DNA of 64,000 nucleotides from Lota lota (Eukaryota > Chordata > Actinopteri > Gadiformes > Lotidae): the NCBI GenBank assembly GCA_026745465.1, contig JACYXH010000826.1, positions 8,889,724 through 8,953,723 of the forward strand, in the 5' to 3' direction. Below the pieces are notes generated by a model that saw only the letters and a program-made list of their open reading frames with translations, did not search any database and was not told the DNA's origin. Position 1 is the first letter of the stretch. Every line of letters starts with the position of its first letter. Shown here in pieces: positions 1 through 31,100 of the stretch. A program made the position numbers and the translations under genes.

Positions 1-518
1 TTCCAAACCTTAATCCGAAGGCAACGGAACAGCCAACCACCACTAACAGGTATGGAACACTGGCCGCTACACACTGTTGTGTTTGTCCCTGTTTGTTGGG
101 ACAGTGTGAAAGTACCTTTAGGCTCACTCACCTCGTGAAGAACACATGCTCTTTCAAACATGAAATGAGTAGTTTCATAGAATCACATCGCTCTCCACAG
201 GAATAGGTTGCAAATGAGGGAGTGAACAGCGCTAATTGCTCAATTTTTAGTTGGTGTAAACTTTAATGGTCTGAAACGTTATGGCTTCTTCACACATCTC
301 ACACATGTTAGACATTCACACTAGAACTGCGAACACAGATGGTATGCCGAGGGGAATTAAGTATCTGTATAGAGAGAACTACACACCAACACGCACACGT
401 AGATGTGTCTTCCACTACTGTAGGCCCACAAGACTGTTTGTAAACAGTTATATTATATTTAAAGTCAAACTGACGGACCACAGATGAGCAAGAGAGAGCG
501 AGTATATCGATTTGTAAG

Positions 519-612
519 AGAGACAGAGAGAGAGAGGGAGAAACACACACACACAGACAGAGAGAGAGACAGAGAGAGGGAGAGACAGAGAGAGAGAGAG
601 AGAGAGACGGAA

Positions 613-687
<75 letters not shown>
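519..687. repeat. (GA)n microsatellite
   Basis: An interrupted AG-rich stretch begins near 519 and becomes a pure (GA)n run from about 614 to 686. It produces spurious Arg-Glu and Ser-Leu open frames on both strands. Confidence 0.95.
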
Positions 688-689
<2 letters not shown>

Positions 690-2546
690 CAGGTGGCCCA
701 GTACAGATAGTCATACAGACTGGGGGCTTGGAGGCTTCTCAGAAGGACAGGGCCTTGTATTGTTTCACCCGTGTGCACGGTCACACGGCGCGTCGCCGTT
801 CCCCAAAGAGCCCAGGTCTTATGGCGTCGGTGTTCCCCGGTCCTCATCCCAGCCCTGGCTTATTGTCAGCGGCTGTTTTTTAATTTCTCAAACGCAATCA
901 AGTGTGACACAAACTGTTTACCTAGCGTGTCTGCCACCAGAAAGAGAAAGAGGATGGGGGAGGAAGGAGGGGGGGAGGAGAGGAGAGGAGGGGAGGGGAA
1001 AGCAGACACGCGCGCCAGGATCTCGGCACAAAATAATCCTCCGTAATACCGAGAGTTTAAAGAGGCTTTGCCAATATCCCCCCTGCTCTTACGAAAAAGG
1101 ATGGGAGATGATGAGAAAAAAAAACATCAGAGGAAAGCTGCTAAATTCGCCCATAGTCTCGTTTGGGATTGCTAATCATTGTTTTGAGAGCACAACAATA
1201 CAGGGGTATTAGGGCATAATCGTCTGAAGATAACATCCCCAAGAAAAAGAGGGAATGTAAAAGGGGGGAGAGAGAGGGGAGGAGCGCATGGGTGAGGAGA
1301 TAATGTGCTCACAGAAGGGCAGCAGTGATAGGACCGGTTCCTCAGCGACGTCCCCCACCCACCACTAAACACAGGAGCAAAAGCCTAACTTTCTGAACAT
1401 CTGGGACAATAACTGCAACACCTATGAAGGTTGGGGTGAAGACATGGTATTTTATGAAACAGAAATAATATGAATCAATGTAGACAATATTGATATGAAA
1501 TTAACATGTTGAAGGAGTGGTAGGCACAGGCACAACCCGCCCATCTCTTCTCGCACATGCACACATGTGCATGCACACACACACACACACACACATGCAT
1601 GCGTGCACACACGCACTCACACAGGCCCATAATCGCCGTAGCCTACATCCCGTTGACCTCTGCCGTCACCTACACCTGCTCTATGGTAGCACAAATGTAG
1701 CGCACAGAGCGTTTAGTTTGTGTTTAATCCGCTGGGTGGACGGATCGTCACAAAGCCTATCACGCTGTATCCAAGTCATAGCAAACTTCTGGTACCTGGA
1801 GCCGCTGCAGCAGCCGTTGTACAACAGTCCTGATGTCTGACGGTGTTCTAGGATTGTTTAGCTCGTCTCAAAGTTAGATGCAATATAATCATTTTCATAT
1901 AAGTATCCCTTTTAATTAGCACACATAGTTAGCCATTTTAATAGTTGTAGATGTATCTTAGAGATCTGAATGTTAATAATGTTTCTGGGTCCATTACTGT
2001 ATCACAACAATTGTTGTTTTATTAGATGAATTTGCTATATATCAAGTATCCTATGCAGTTCAGCTACCAGTAATTTATAACAGAACAGTTTTTATAAACG
2101 TACCGTAGAGTCTATATATGCCCATATGACAATAGTACTGTCGTATATGATTTATGATATTACTTTTCTATTACAAGCAATTCAACATGTATTGCTTATC
2201 TATTCTTGGGTTTATTTTTGTAACAATAGGTTGCTGAAGGCCTACAGATCATGCTGTAAATGGCATGCACAAAAACAATTCTAGACTTCCCATTTCAACT
2301 TTGAGCATCTGCTTTTCTAACAATTTTCTCTCCACACACACATACGCTTGCACACAAACATACGCCTGCACACACACATACGCCTGCACACACACTTTGT
2401 GGGAGAAGCCAAAGTCACCTAGAAACCTTCACAGGCCTCTGACAAACTTAAAGCATTAAGAATGAAGAGAACAGCACCACCTGATGGTATGCAATGCATG
2501 GTCACTGTAAAGAGCACCTGCTTCTATGTTCAGGGGTTGGACCGGA

Positions 2547-2804
<258 letters not shown>

Positions 2805-3094
2805 ATCTGTGTGTTCAAGTGGGTTGGTGGCTGGACTATTAAGATTAGTTTGAACACTGTATGCAAGTTCCTGCCAGTTTGTGTGTGTCCGTGTTTGTGT
2901 GATGTGTGCGTGTGTCTTTGAGTTCCATGCATGTTGTTCTGTGTGTGTGTGTGTTGTTGGTCATGTTGCTGATGTGTATGTGGGGGGTGGTGGTAGTGGA
3001 GGGGGTGAAGGGGTGCAACTGTGTGTGTCCTGGGGCACACTGTGGCGGCAGAAGGTTGGTTAAGGGGTTTTGAAGCAGATGCCCTGGAAGGGAT

Positions 3095-3338
3095 GGGGGG
3101 GGGGGGGGGTGAGAGAGAGAGAGCGAGACAGAGACAGAAAGAGAGCGAGAGAGAGAGCGAGACAGAGAGACAGAGAGAGATGGACACCCGGGGCCCCCCG
3201 TACCGCACGGTGGGGAGGCAGATGGACCAGTGTGGGTTGGTGCCAGAGGGGCCAGGGAGGGCCAGGAGGCTGCAGGGGTGTCTGTTGGACCAGGGGGAGA
3301 CAGGCATGGCGGGCATGGGGGGGGGGGGGGGGGGGGGG
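3095..3338. repeat. Two G-runs flanking a GC-rich segment
   Basis: A G15 run at 3095-3109 and a G22 run at 3317-3338 bracket a GC-rich segment that also contains GA repeats. Such runs can fold as G-quadruplexes and are error-prone in sequencing, so their exact lengths are uncertain. Confidence 0.85.
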
Positions 3339-5337
3339 TCTGGGTGGTCAACAGAGCTTGAACACAAAGTAGAAACTAAATAATATTACAAGTATGCTCA
3401 TGCTAAATATAACACATCTGTAAACATAAACATAATTTTTTTAAATGGAACAACTCTGGTCCCTCTATGTTGCATTGTCTGTATGTGATTGGTGTCTTGG
3501 ATAATTGTTAATAAAAATAATTATGAATTGCTATAAAGAAAAAATATATTCTGAGCGTTGACCGGAACAGGAAATAAGTTCCCAAGATATATACCAATCC
3601 AGATGAGTTTCGAAACACATACAAGTTTAGCCCGCGGGTTTTGTCCGTATGCATCGTGTTGTGGAAGTGGCTTAGGAGGAGGCAGGCAGCGGCTCCTGGT
3701 GGCTTTCAGAGAGCCACAGATGCTCCGCTGTTTGTGTGTTGACTTGCTGTAATTTGTTTGCTGTAATTTGTTGTGGCGCGCCAGGGGGAATTCCCGTTTT
3801 AATTTTGCTCTGTGTGTTTACCCCTCTTTGTGGATCGCTGATCTGTTAAGCGAAGAAGGAGAGCATAGAGCAGAGGGAGGGTGAAAGGGAGAGAGAGAGA
3901 GAAAGTGAAGGGAGTGAGAGAAAAGGGAGACAGAGAAGAGAGAAAAAAGGGAGCGAGAGAGAGAAGAGTGAGAGGGATAGAGAGCGAGAGAAAAGAGAGA
4001 GAGCAATTTGGTGTGGCGTTGGGAGAGTCTAACGTTAGAAAACAACAGGAGTAGTGCAGATTGTTTTAGGCTCTGGCAGAGACTTGGGGCCCAGAGGCCT
4101 TGCTCGCAGCCAGCACCTGCTCCTTCCCCCCGGGAGCCCAGTTCCTGATCCCTGGTCCCCCGTCTCGCCTTCCTAGCCCACTGCCAAGTCCTGCATGCTC
4201 TGCCTCCTCTCCCATCTCTCTCTCTTTCTCACCCAGAGTTCTGGTGCTGCTTTCAACATCCACCAGTATTCCTCCTATTGTATCCATCACACACACACAC
4301 ACACACACACCAACACACAGGCCTTATCCTCCCCCTCTGCTGGCTGATGTCCAACAGCTCCTCCTCTTCGGACCAACTCCAAGTCCTGGGCCGTTCCTGC
4401 CCTCTCCCTTGTCTCTCGCTTATCTTTGAACCCCTGCTCAACTCCCTCTCACCCACCGAGATACACCCCTGCACCCACACACACACAAATACACACATGC
4501 ACACGCGCACACCCACACGTGCACACGTGCACACACACACATGAACGCATTCACACACACATACACACACGTGCACCAAAACGCACACAGACGTTTTATT
4601 TTCATAATTCTGCTAGCATTTCCACCACTTTTTGCTGCAGAAATCCTCCTCCTCCTCCTCCTCATCTCTGGTCTCCTCTCTCCCCATCAGCAGCTCCGCT
4701 CCCCTGGGCTGTGCTGAGCTGTAATCAGCATGCCTCCACACCTGGATGACTGACTACGACTCGTTAAGTCTGATTGAAAACACACGGGCGCTCGCACACA
4801 TACGCACACACAAACGCGCACACGCACGTATGCATGCATTCACACATAAAAATCAACACATCAGCACTGACAACAATTGCGCCATTTAAAGTACAACCGC
4901 AGCTAGTAGAACCTATCAGCCCAAAATGTGTGATTTGTAGTAAATACAAAAAAACATGAAAAGTGTATATCATAGTGTTAAGTGTGTCTATATGTATTCT
5001 GCAAAGCAAGCACAGTGACACCACCCACAGAAGTGAGGATGATTTTTTTGCTCCTACCTCAATCTAACTACTCAACTCATCCTCAGTTATCTTAGTCATT
5101 TAAACTGTTTTTATGTGGTCTTACATTTTAAACCTTTACACTGCGTTTAACTTGCACTCGTTTGTTGTCTGGTACTTATATGTTGTCTGTCTCACGTCTT
5201 AAATGCACCGTCACCTTTTACCATTTACCATGCGAACAAAGTTCCTTCCGGAAAATTTAGTTAGTGTAATTGAATTGAATGAACCTCCATGAAGAGAAAC
5301 ATATCAGCAGAGTGGTTTAAAATTGTCACAGCTATTC

Positions 5338-6435
5338 TTTATTTAAAATGTCGAGAGTATTTCTGGTCATCTGTTCACTTGAGGACAGGATGTATCGGCA
5401 TATGTAGCAGGGTTCCTTCGACACGTCCACATACGGTATTGTACAGTCTACTCACACATATTTACATAAAACCCCACCACAACTAACATGGCCCTCGTGT
5501 CATGTCGACACTGTGGTTTTCCTCTGTAAATATGGCTTGATAAAGCAGTCCATCTCCGAGTCCCCTTCGGGCTGCGGTACAAATCAATTGCGATAAGGAT
5601 AAAGCTGCACATTCCAGTGCTGGAGGGCAAAACAGCGGTTGTCTTCATGAAGATGTTCCGGGTGTCTCAGCAGTCCTGACAACGCCGGAGCGGCTGGGTC
5701 AAACGGTGGTGGTTTCACCCATCAAGGTTTCATGCTCAACAGTCATTTATCAACTACCTCTATATTCAATGTCTATCTTCCTGTGTGGGTTGAGTACAAC
5801 AGTTCAATGATGGCTACCAACTGACAAACCGACCAATCCCGCAAGGTAACGGGAAGTGAGCCAGCCAACCAGAGGGCAGCAAAAACAAACACAATCTTTT
5901 TTAGCATCACTCCATTGCATCACTACAGATTATTTTAACGCTCAGAAATAGGTATTCAAAACAAGTGCATCGAAAGTAATGACTAATTTGGTTCTTTGTT
6001 TCCTCACTCTAATTGATTAAAAGGCTCTGTGGATTTTCTTGATGATAAACGTGGAAACGTTACTATGTTCAAACACCGCAATGAGGACACACACACACAC
6101 ACTCACACACACACACACACAATTTACTAACATAGTACAACCGCAAAACAATCGTCATTATTGTAACCCAAATCCACGTTTTTTTTTTCATTTGACCTTT
6201 TGCAAACCATCAACATAATAGTACCATTATGAAAGTGATATTCTCAGTAGTGCAAAAATAATATCCCTCTTAAGAGGTCACTAAAGGAACATACAGTACA
6301 GGAAATAGTAGTACAAATGCAACTTTGACACATAGGTTAAAAAAATTATGATTATTTGGAATTGATATTAAATAAAATTTGATCCAAAACCAGTTTCACA
6401 TTTAATTTAAATTAACTGCATTTGGATAACCACTC

Positions 6436-6478
<43 letters not shown>

Positions 6479-6494
6479 CGCGCACACGCCCACA

Positions 6495-6549
<55 letters not shown>

Positions 6550-7521
6550 TAAACTATAACTTAAGACTTAGGGAGCCATATCTAATTGCATAAGCATACT
6601 TCTAAGACAGACATGCAGGCTGCCGAGGCCTCTGTGGCATGTGACCTTGAAGGGACACTATATCACCATCTAGTGGTCATATTTAGTACTTGTATCTTTC
6701 TGCTTTTCCTTGTCAGCATTGACCTGCCTGCATCTCTGTCTGTCCAAACTCCTACATTATATTTATATATGCTATTTTTGTTTAGTATTTTTGACAAATC
6801 AAGTTGCCAGAGGAAGTTTTAAAAGGCCATTGCTATTTACTGTAGAGATGTACCCCTACATCATGAGACAACACAGTTAAACCATCGGTCCATCATCAGA
6901 CCAGAGACTCCATCATGAAGCCAGTTTGGTTGCTCCAGAGTCCTGGGAGGATGGGGTCGGCACCTGGATGTTGACTGGCAGCCGTCACAGAAGAACCTTT
7001 CATACGATTGGCTGGAATGGGATTGTGCGAGCCACGCTCCACCGTTCTGTTGCATCGTTCCACACCGAGCGGACAGAACCACATGTTTGTTGCTCTTCTC
7101 AACTGTGGCCACATAATGTGCCACATATCCCCACACCCCTCTTCAACATGTACCTTCCTGTTTCTCCTCTACCCCTGCTCTAGTTTTCTACGACGACACA
7201 AATAAGGCCTAAGAGAAGACGCCACAGGGTCGGCTGTGGCGCGAGGAATGGGATGAGCCGTAGCGTAGCATGTGGAGAATGGGATTCGGTTCATATGCTC
7301 TGCATACAACAAAGCTAAAGGAAGGTTCTCCCCGGGTTTTCCATCAGAACCGGTGCACATGGTGACATCAGAAGGATATTGTCAAAAGCAAGGCTTCCTT
7401 TCCCAGTCGAAGTGGCCTTCTCGCTGGCCTCCTGGAGAGCAAGGAAAAAAAATAAAAATAATAACTGGACGGCGATGGGCAGACCCATCGTCTCAGACGT
7501 CTCTCTCTCTCTGCACCCGGT
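5338..7521 (-). other. faxc: Probable FAXC 3' UTR with poly(A) signal
   Basis: Minus-strand DNA after the FAXC stop codon shows no further exon. TTTATT at 5338-5343 reads AATAAA on the minus strand and is the poly(A) signal I consider most likely, giving a 3' UTR of about 2.2 kb. The interval includes a CA tract at 6438-6546 and the repeat-like motif CCATCTAGTGG near 6668. The transcript end is inferred, because other AATAAA-like hexamers could be used. Confidence 0.4.
6438..6546. repeat. (CA)n microsatellite
   Basis: CA repeats with CGCA interruptions near 6470-6500. The tract lies in the presumed 3' UTR of FAXC, so the RNA would carry UG repeats. Confidence 0.95.
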
Positions 7522-24257
<16,736 letters not shown>

Positions 24258-24780
24258 TGGCTATTAAACAAACGTTTGCGTTTTGTTAGTCAATGTGACC
24301 GAATCTGACGATTTATGTCCGTGTGGAAACACTGATCACGTCTGAATAGTTCCTATTTCCTTATTTTTAAGGAAGCTTTATTTGTCGATCACCAGCATCA
24401 CTTTTAGAATATTTGGTTCATAAATCACGAAAAAATACATTCGAATATGAGAAATTGCAATATAAATATCAGTTAGATTTAAACTCGAAAGTGCAGTCAA
24501 ATTAAGCATAATGGAAAAAACATGGGCTTCAGAAAGTAACTTTCACATATATTTTAAAGGTGTATGAAATCTAAACTCATGTCTCCTTTAGATTTTAAAT
24601 TAAGAATTAAATTCATGTAGCCTGCATGACACCGTATTATGCCAGAGCCATTATAACATGGGCTTGCTGATTCATCTGGTTCCCAGCTAACTTTCCTGTA
24701 GTTAGATTTGTGCAATCAGTTGAATCAAATGAAAGGCAGAAGAGCCAATAAGCAGCGAGACAAGACAACGGACAATCAGT
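24258..24780. other. COQ3 promoter and PNISR 3' end spacer
   Basis: Only about 520 bases separate the COQ3 start codon from the PNISR poly(A) signal, so the COQ3 5' UTR and promoter must lie here. The DNA is AT-rich with few CpGs. I see no TATA box or other clear promoter motif. Confidence 0.4.
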
Positions 24781-24786
24781 TTTATT
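24781..24786 (-). terminator. pnisr: PNISR poly(A) signal AATAAA
   Basis: TTTATT on the plus strand reads AATAAA on the minus strand, about 350 bases after the spliced PNISR stop codon at 25138-25140. Cleavage would fall at about 24760-24770, before the COQ3 promoter. It is the clearest poly(A) hexamer in this part of the window. Confidence 0.6.
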
Positions 24787-25137
24787 GGACAATTAATTAC
24801 ATTAATGTTCAGAAAAGGTTAATCCTCTTATGGTTTTAAAACAATACAGCTGTAAGAGTATTTCAAGTCCACTTAAGTTTTAAGCTTTGCATCAGGATAC
24901 AAGCAAAAATACCCACGCATCCAAAATGTCCTTCTCTTTGTGCAGTCAGCATTTTAAAAACAATGTATTTACAAAGAACTAAACTGTATGGTATGTGAAT
25001 GGGTGGGGAGGAAGGGGCAAGCAGAGAGTTCACCTACATCGTTGCCTCTATAATGAGACAAGCCTGCTCAACGCACGGAATAAAAAAACTAAAACAAAAC
25101 CCAAATATTAAAGTGCACAGATCAAGCGGTACACTCA

Positions 25138-28100
25138 TTAGCGCCTGCTCCGGCGCAAGGGGGACGTTGACCTGAAAGATAAGATAAAATAACAAGACGG
25201 ATTGTTAGTATTGCACTATAGGCATTTACCTACATACACATAAATACACTCACACTCACACACACACACACACTGACAAAATACAACCAAAACCCCCTCG
25301 CATTTAATTTATGTGGTAGCATACAAGAATGCTAGAGCATCACTACAAATACTTTCATTCACTCCTAAATTTAAGATCAGAAATGTAACCGGTCCAGCCA
25401 GATATACATGTAAAGTGCCTTTCAGCTGCTCTTATTCTCAAAACAAAAATTATTCTCCACAATTACAATCGATGTAAAAAAATCTCAAATCACATTTCCA
25501 AAGTATGGTCAAATGGAAATGGCCCAAAATGGAAGTCATCTTGTAGTACTTATAATTGCATTTTGCAATTTCAACAAACATGGACAAAATAAAGTGGAGT
25601 GAACCTTCAGCACTGAAAGGGGATTCTAACTTGACGTTCAAAATGATTGGTTAATATGTTGTCAGCAAAATCACAGTCAAACGGACAATGAAAAACATAC
25701 AATAGAAAAATTTGAGAGAAAAAACGAATACTACCTTGATCGTGACTTAGACTTGTGTTTGCGGCTTGCCTTCTTACCAGACTTGTGCGATTTTTCCGTT
25801 GACCTTGAACGACTACGTTTAGATTTTTTGGATTTCTTTTCCTTGCTAACGTCAGGAGTGGGGGACTTGCTCGAGTCAGAGTCAGAGTGCCTCTTGCTAG
25901 ATTTTGCTGAGCCTTTCTTGTTGCCCTTGCTATCCTGCCGAGAGTGTTTGTCATCTGCGTGAGAATCGCTCTCCTTCCTTTTCTTAGATTTCCCGTTCTC
26001 CTCTGCACCCTTTTCCCTCTCCTTCTCCTTAGCCTTGGGCTTATCTTTCTTCCTATCGGACTCCTTCTCCTTCTTCCGTTTGTCTTTCTCGTGGCTACGA
26101 CTCCTGTCTTTCCTCCTCTCCCTGTCCTTGCTTGAAGCCTTCTTATGTTTGCTGCGGCTGTGGCTACTCTCTCTGTGCTCCCTGCTCCTCTTTCTCTCTC
26201 TGTCCTTCTCCTTCTCTCGCTCCCGGCTGCGACTCTCCCTGGCCCTAGACTTATCCTTCTCTCGATCCCGGGAGCGGCTCCTGCGACTTCTGCGCTCGCG
26301 GGAGGCGCTGCGCTCGCTCTTGGCGCGGCGGCCGGAACGCTCCGCGCTGCTCCTCCTCCGCTCCCTGGCCTTGTCGGCGCGCTCCTCGTGGCGCCGGGGC
26401 GGGCTGCGGCTGCGGCTGGGCCGGCGCGCCCGGCGGGAAGAGGAGCGACTGCGCCTCCTCTTCCTGTGTGGCGACGACGACCTCGAGGAGGTGCGCGAGG
26501 ACGGCGAGGAGGAGGAAGACGAGGACGAGGAAGAAGAGCGACTGCTGGTGCGGCTGGAGCTGCTCCGTGAGCTGCTGCTGCGGCCGTTGGCGGGGGACTT
26601 GCCCCCGCCGCCACGGCCCGAGCGCTCCTTGGCGCCGTGGCCCTGTGGCCGGGCCTCGCTGCTCTCCCTCTCACTACGAGACCTACGCCTCTCCCCTGAA
26701 GACTCCGCCTCCCTCACCTCCTGCTTGTGTAAAACCTCTGACTGACCCTCGCCATATTCTCCCCTTTCTCTGCTCAGTCTCTCCTTTGCCGCCTCATCTG
26801 GAAGAAACAAAATTAAAATGAGACCGTTACAGCTTGTGTGCGTCAATGTTGGGGTGCTGTGCTAGCTAGCCCAATAGTCCACAAACCATACTTCCGGAGT
26901 GCACTCAAGAAGAATCCTCCTTGTTCCAAACATTATACTGACAGTTAAAGTCTGCCCGAGTGCAGTGTGTCAAAAAAACAAAAGGCTAGTGAAACGCACA
27001 GGAAGCGGTCGGCGTTGGTGGATTCTCACCGCGTGCGAGCGACGTCTCCAGCGCCTGCCTGTCCTGGAGCTGCTGCTGCTGCTGGACCTCCCGCTCCTTG
27101 CGGTGGAAGGCGTCCTGCTTCTCGCGGATGCGGTGCCGCAGCTCCTCCTCATCCGTGTCGGAGGACTCCGAGGCCCGCTCGCTGCGCTCGTCCTCGCTCT
27201 CGTCCGAGCCATAGTCGCCGAGGCCGCCTGCCGTGAACAGAACCCCCCCGAAACTGTTGAAGGCCAGCACGGCACAGCAAGAGCTAGTCTCACAGACTGT
27301 TTCTAAACCCCCCACAACCCAATATCCACTTACACATGATCTGCATACAACTCTAGCCGAAAGCCAAACATGTTGTTAAAGAGCATGCTGCTAGCAACAG
27401 TGGAATAACAGCCTGAATATCCCTGAAGTCTAAAGGCAGGCGGGGATAAAGTGTAACTCTTTGCCTCTTTCACCTTATGTGTTCCCACCCCCCTTTGTTC
27501 TAAATACACTACCAACCACCACCCCCCAACCCACCCACCCACTAGCAGAAAAGGGGATACTCACTCAGACCAGTCAGAGAAGCCAATGCACTTGACTGTG
27601 CCAGCTGTTTTGCAGGAGCTTTGATTCACATCAACAACAGGAACAACATGTTAAAACACATAGAGCCACCATTTTCGAAAGGCAAGAGTCGCTAGAGAAG
27701 GGGATGTCAAGATAACGCACTATTCACAAGAGCTGTCGTTGATAACAAAACAAAGGAAACAAAAAGGAAACAAAAATAACAATGGAGAAAAGAGAGAGTT
27801 AACAAACAGGCGTCGGCCACACAATCCAAATCAAACAGTCAGGTGGGAGAGAACCACTCTGCACTAATGCACCCACAAATATCCTTCAAGTATCTGTGGG
27901 GTTGGATATCCACAAACATCTGTGGGATTTGATTAGACAATCGTAACAATAAGATGTAATTCAGACAAAGTAGTACACCAATTTATCCGGAATTTAAAGC
28001 CAGTGGGCAAAGTATCCAATTTACCACGGGCTGTACTCTCGCCTCACACCATCGGCTCCATTCGCTTTGGTTCCAACGCATTAGTAGAGAATGGCTTACA

Positions 28101-31100
28101 ATGCATAGCATACTAGTGATACTCCCAAAGGGTTTTAGTTTAAAGCATCCTGCTTTAGAGGCAAACATCTATCCATCTTCGAGAAATTGGAATAGAGAGA
28201 GAACTGATTTCTCTACAATATCTACAACGGGAACATGTCCCGTTGCCGGGCACAAGTGATGTGAGAGCTAGAGGACGATATAAGACCTTTGGTGGCTTTG
28301 CGATGGGTCTCCCTCGCCACCTGCTGTATCTCTTCATTCGTGACCTCCAGCAGGATCTCCGTCAGCAGGGTCTTGGTGATGACCATCTGGGTAAGGGGGT
28401 GATGGAGTCATTAGAAAAACTGGCGTCACCCAGGTGAGAGTGTGTATATACACTGCGTGGCTCCTCCCTGACAGGGTGAAACACTGACCAGCTGGAAGTC
28501 TCTCTCCTCCTCCGTCATCTCCGGCTCACTGTCCTCCAGAGGAGGGGATGGGCTTCGGCTGGCAAACTCCTTCCTCATGGAGGACTTCACCTCCTCCTCT
28601 TGTTCCTCGCCATTGCCCTCGTCGTCGCTGTCCTACCGTATCCACAACAAAGGAATATATAATAACTGTAAGGAAATAATTCCTTACAGTTCTTGACCGC
28701 AAAGTAGTTATAGATTTAATAGAGCATGATCACAAAAAGACACATTGGCGGCATTAACCGAGCATCTTCAATGAAACAACGGATGTTCACCACATTTATA
28801 GTCACATTGTAGGCACAACATAACGGCTACAAAGAAAGAAACAATACAAAAGAGGTTCTCACAGTCTACACATCTGGGCTCAAGTGGTGATACCAATGCA
28901 AACCAACATTACACCTTTAAAATGGAGAGGAAGGGAGCTACCTCAAGGTGCAAGGACAATCTATAAAACGCGTATTCAATTGACTAGTCATAAAGTAAAG
29001 AAGAAAGGTGGTCGCTTACAAATTTGCTCTTGCGTGGTATACGAGGCCCATCGCCAGCCTCCTCTGGCTCCTCTTCCTCCTCCTTGACCAATGTAGCGCG
29101 CTCACGCTCCATCCGCTCCCGTTCTATCTTCTTCTGCTTCTCCCTGTCCATCTTCTCCAGGCCCTCGCGGATCCATGCCGGCAGCGTGCGCCTTTTCACA
29201 GCATCTGTGGTGAGCGTTCAAGGTCGAGGAGAGCGAGAGAGACGTTACAAAGGCACCGTTGTTGAATATATATGGGAGACAAGCAGCATTTCCCCATTTC
29301 CATATTCTGATTTGTAGACTCGTCTGTATCCCTTTTTACCTCAGCTTTAGGGTTTCTAGGAAATGTTTACAATTATTAGAGGCCTTCTGTCACCATCATG
29401 TTCAACAAATGCATTCTTCCAGCAGCTTTTGTTAAAGGCGTGCATCTGTGTGTAATGAAATGTCTTTCACAAAAAGTTTGAATACGCCTTTCTTTTGTTT
29501 AGAATGCGATCAGAACATTGTGTAAAACGTAAACTGACTTGACAATAGTGTTACTCATTATTCATTTAGTTTCTTATTTTATAGTAATGTTTCTCAAAAG
29601 TAAGCATTGACCATCCAATACATATATGCAGTTCAGGAGGAAGTATAGCAAGTATAGCAAGACAGCGGGCTGTGATGTGTATTTAGGGACCTACCCAATG
29701 CTGCCGCAGTCTCTTGTTTGACGGCGAGCTGGATGGGGGACCTGGGCCTCTCTCTGAAGCCAGGGGGTCTGTTGTCTCGCCTGTTCTGGGGAGGACCCTG
29801 CCAGTAGGGAGAATGGAAGCCTGGAGGAGTGGGGCCAAAGGAAGGTGCCGCCCCATGCTGTAGAGAAAAAGCACATGCTAAAAATTAACAGTACATTTTG
29901 ATACACACGCTTCTGCACTACAGTAGCTTTGCGTAGTAGTCGCCATATCCTGAAATATGGGGCGGGGGGGGGGGGTTGTTTCCATCACTTATCACTGGAC
30001 ATAGCTTGCATTTACTATCGAAATGAAGAGTAAATAACTAATAAAGAAAGATATAGCACTTTACCCCACCATGCTGGACTCCTCAACAAGCGAACATTCT
30101 CTGCACAGCATCAAGAGAGCACTGAATGATCTAGATCTGCCCTAGACGCCAGTACCCGGCACATCTTTTAAAACCGGATCCCGCCTTTTTTTTGGCAATA
30201 CTTGGCAGGCTCACTAAAAACCCAAATGCTTTCAAACGATCCTACCGGGGCTTCTGCATACCTGATAATCAAACTGGTTCATGGCCATGGGGGCCATGGC
30301 GTAGCTGTCGGGCTGAGCCCCATACCCATGGCTGTTCTGGGGGTAAACCCCGTGGCGGGCTTCAGAGCTGAACTCCAGGCTGTCCTGGCTGTTGCTGTCC
30401 TCGCTGGGGTTCACCACCTCCATTGGCCCCGACCCGGGGGGGATCCACACTTGGTCAGGGGGCGGAGGGGGTGGAGGGGGCTGGCCCTGCATTCCCCATT
30501 CTGGGAATGAAGGGCAAGACAGAAGCGGAGTGGTCGGCCTCACTGGAATTCTGGAAACTTTAAGAAATGTACCCAAAGTCAAACGGTATTTCACATTATC
30601 CAAGCTAGATACCATAACCCTCCCATCAACACAACACATACAGATATAAATACTACGGTTGCAGGTACTTATATTTACATTACCTCTGCTATAGAATGTT
30701 TTTTTTTTTCTGACCACATAATGGAAGCCAATACAATTTTAACTTTCCCCTTTACCTCCAGTATTTAAAGCAAAAGACACAAGCCTGTCAATGACTCTTC
30801 TCTCAGTCTCAACCACTGGTTTGGCCGTAAAAATAGTCATGATTTCAAGGTAAAACTGTTAAGATTTAATGTGTTTTAATGCAGTTCTATGAACATTCTT
30901 GTATTTTGCGAAGTTTCACTCACCCTTACAGTTTCACTAGAGTACTGAGGTGCCACAAGGACGATGGTTATAATATAATATATAACAGTCCGTTGTTTAT
31001 GTTATGGTGTTACCTACACACCATATCTAACCAGCATTTCTCCCTGTCCAACCCACACAAACATTGACACTTCTGTCAATCGGCAAACTCTGGTTTAAAG

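Noticed and set aside
3180-3315. Possible minus-strand exon (contains WSICLPTVRYGGPRVS)
   Set aside because: Composition looks slightly coding, but I recognise no protein, it is bounded by G-runs and GA repeats, and no second exon supports it.
4100-4429. Plus-strand open frame of 109 aa
   Set aside because: Pro/Ser-rich reading of CT-rich DNA, without domain or splice support.
24291-24780. Additional COQ3 5' exon
   Set aside because: The exon 24257-24061 already gives an open frame with a plausible mitochondrial presequence and matching phase, and nothing further upstream looks coding.
25753-26745. Long plus-strand open frames opposite PNISR exon 10
   Set aside because: They are the antisense shadow of the RS domain, with Leu/Ser-rich low-complexity translation.
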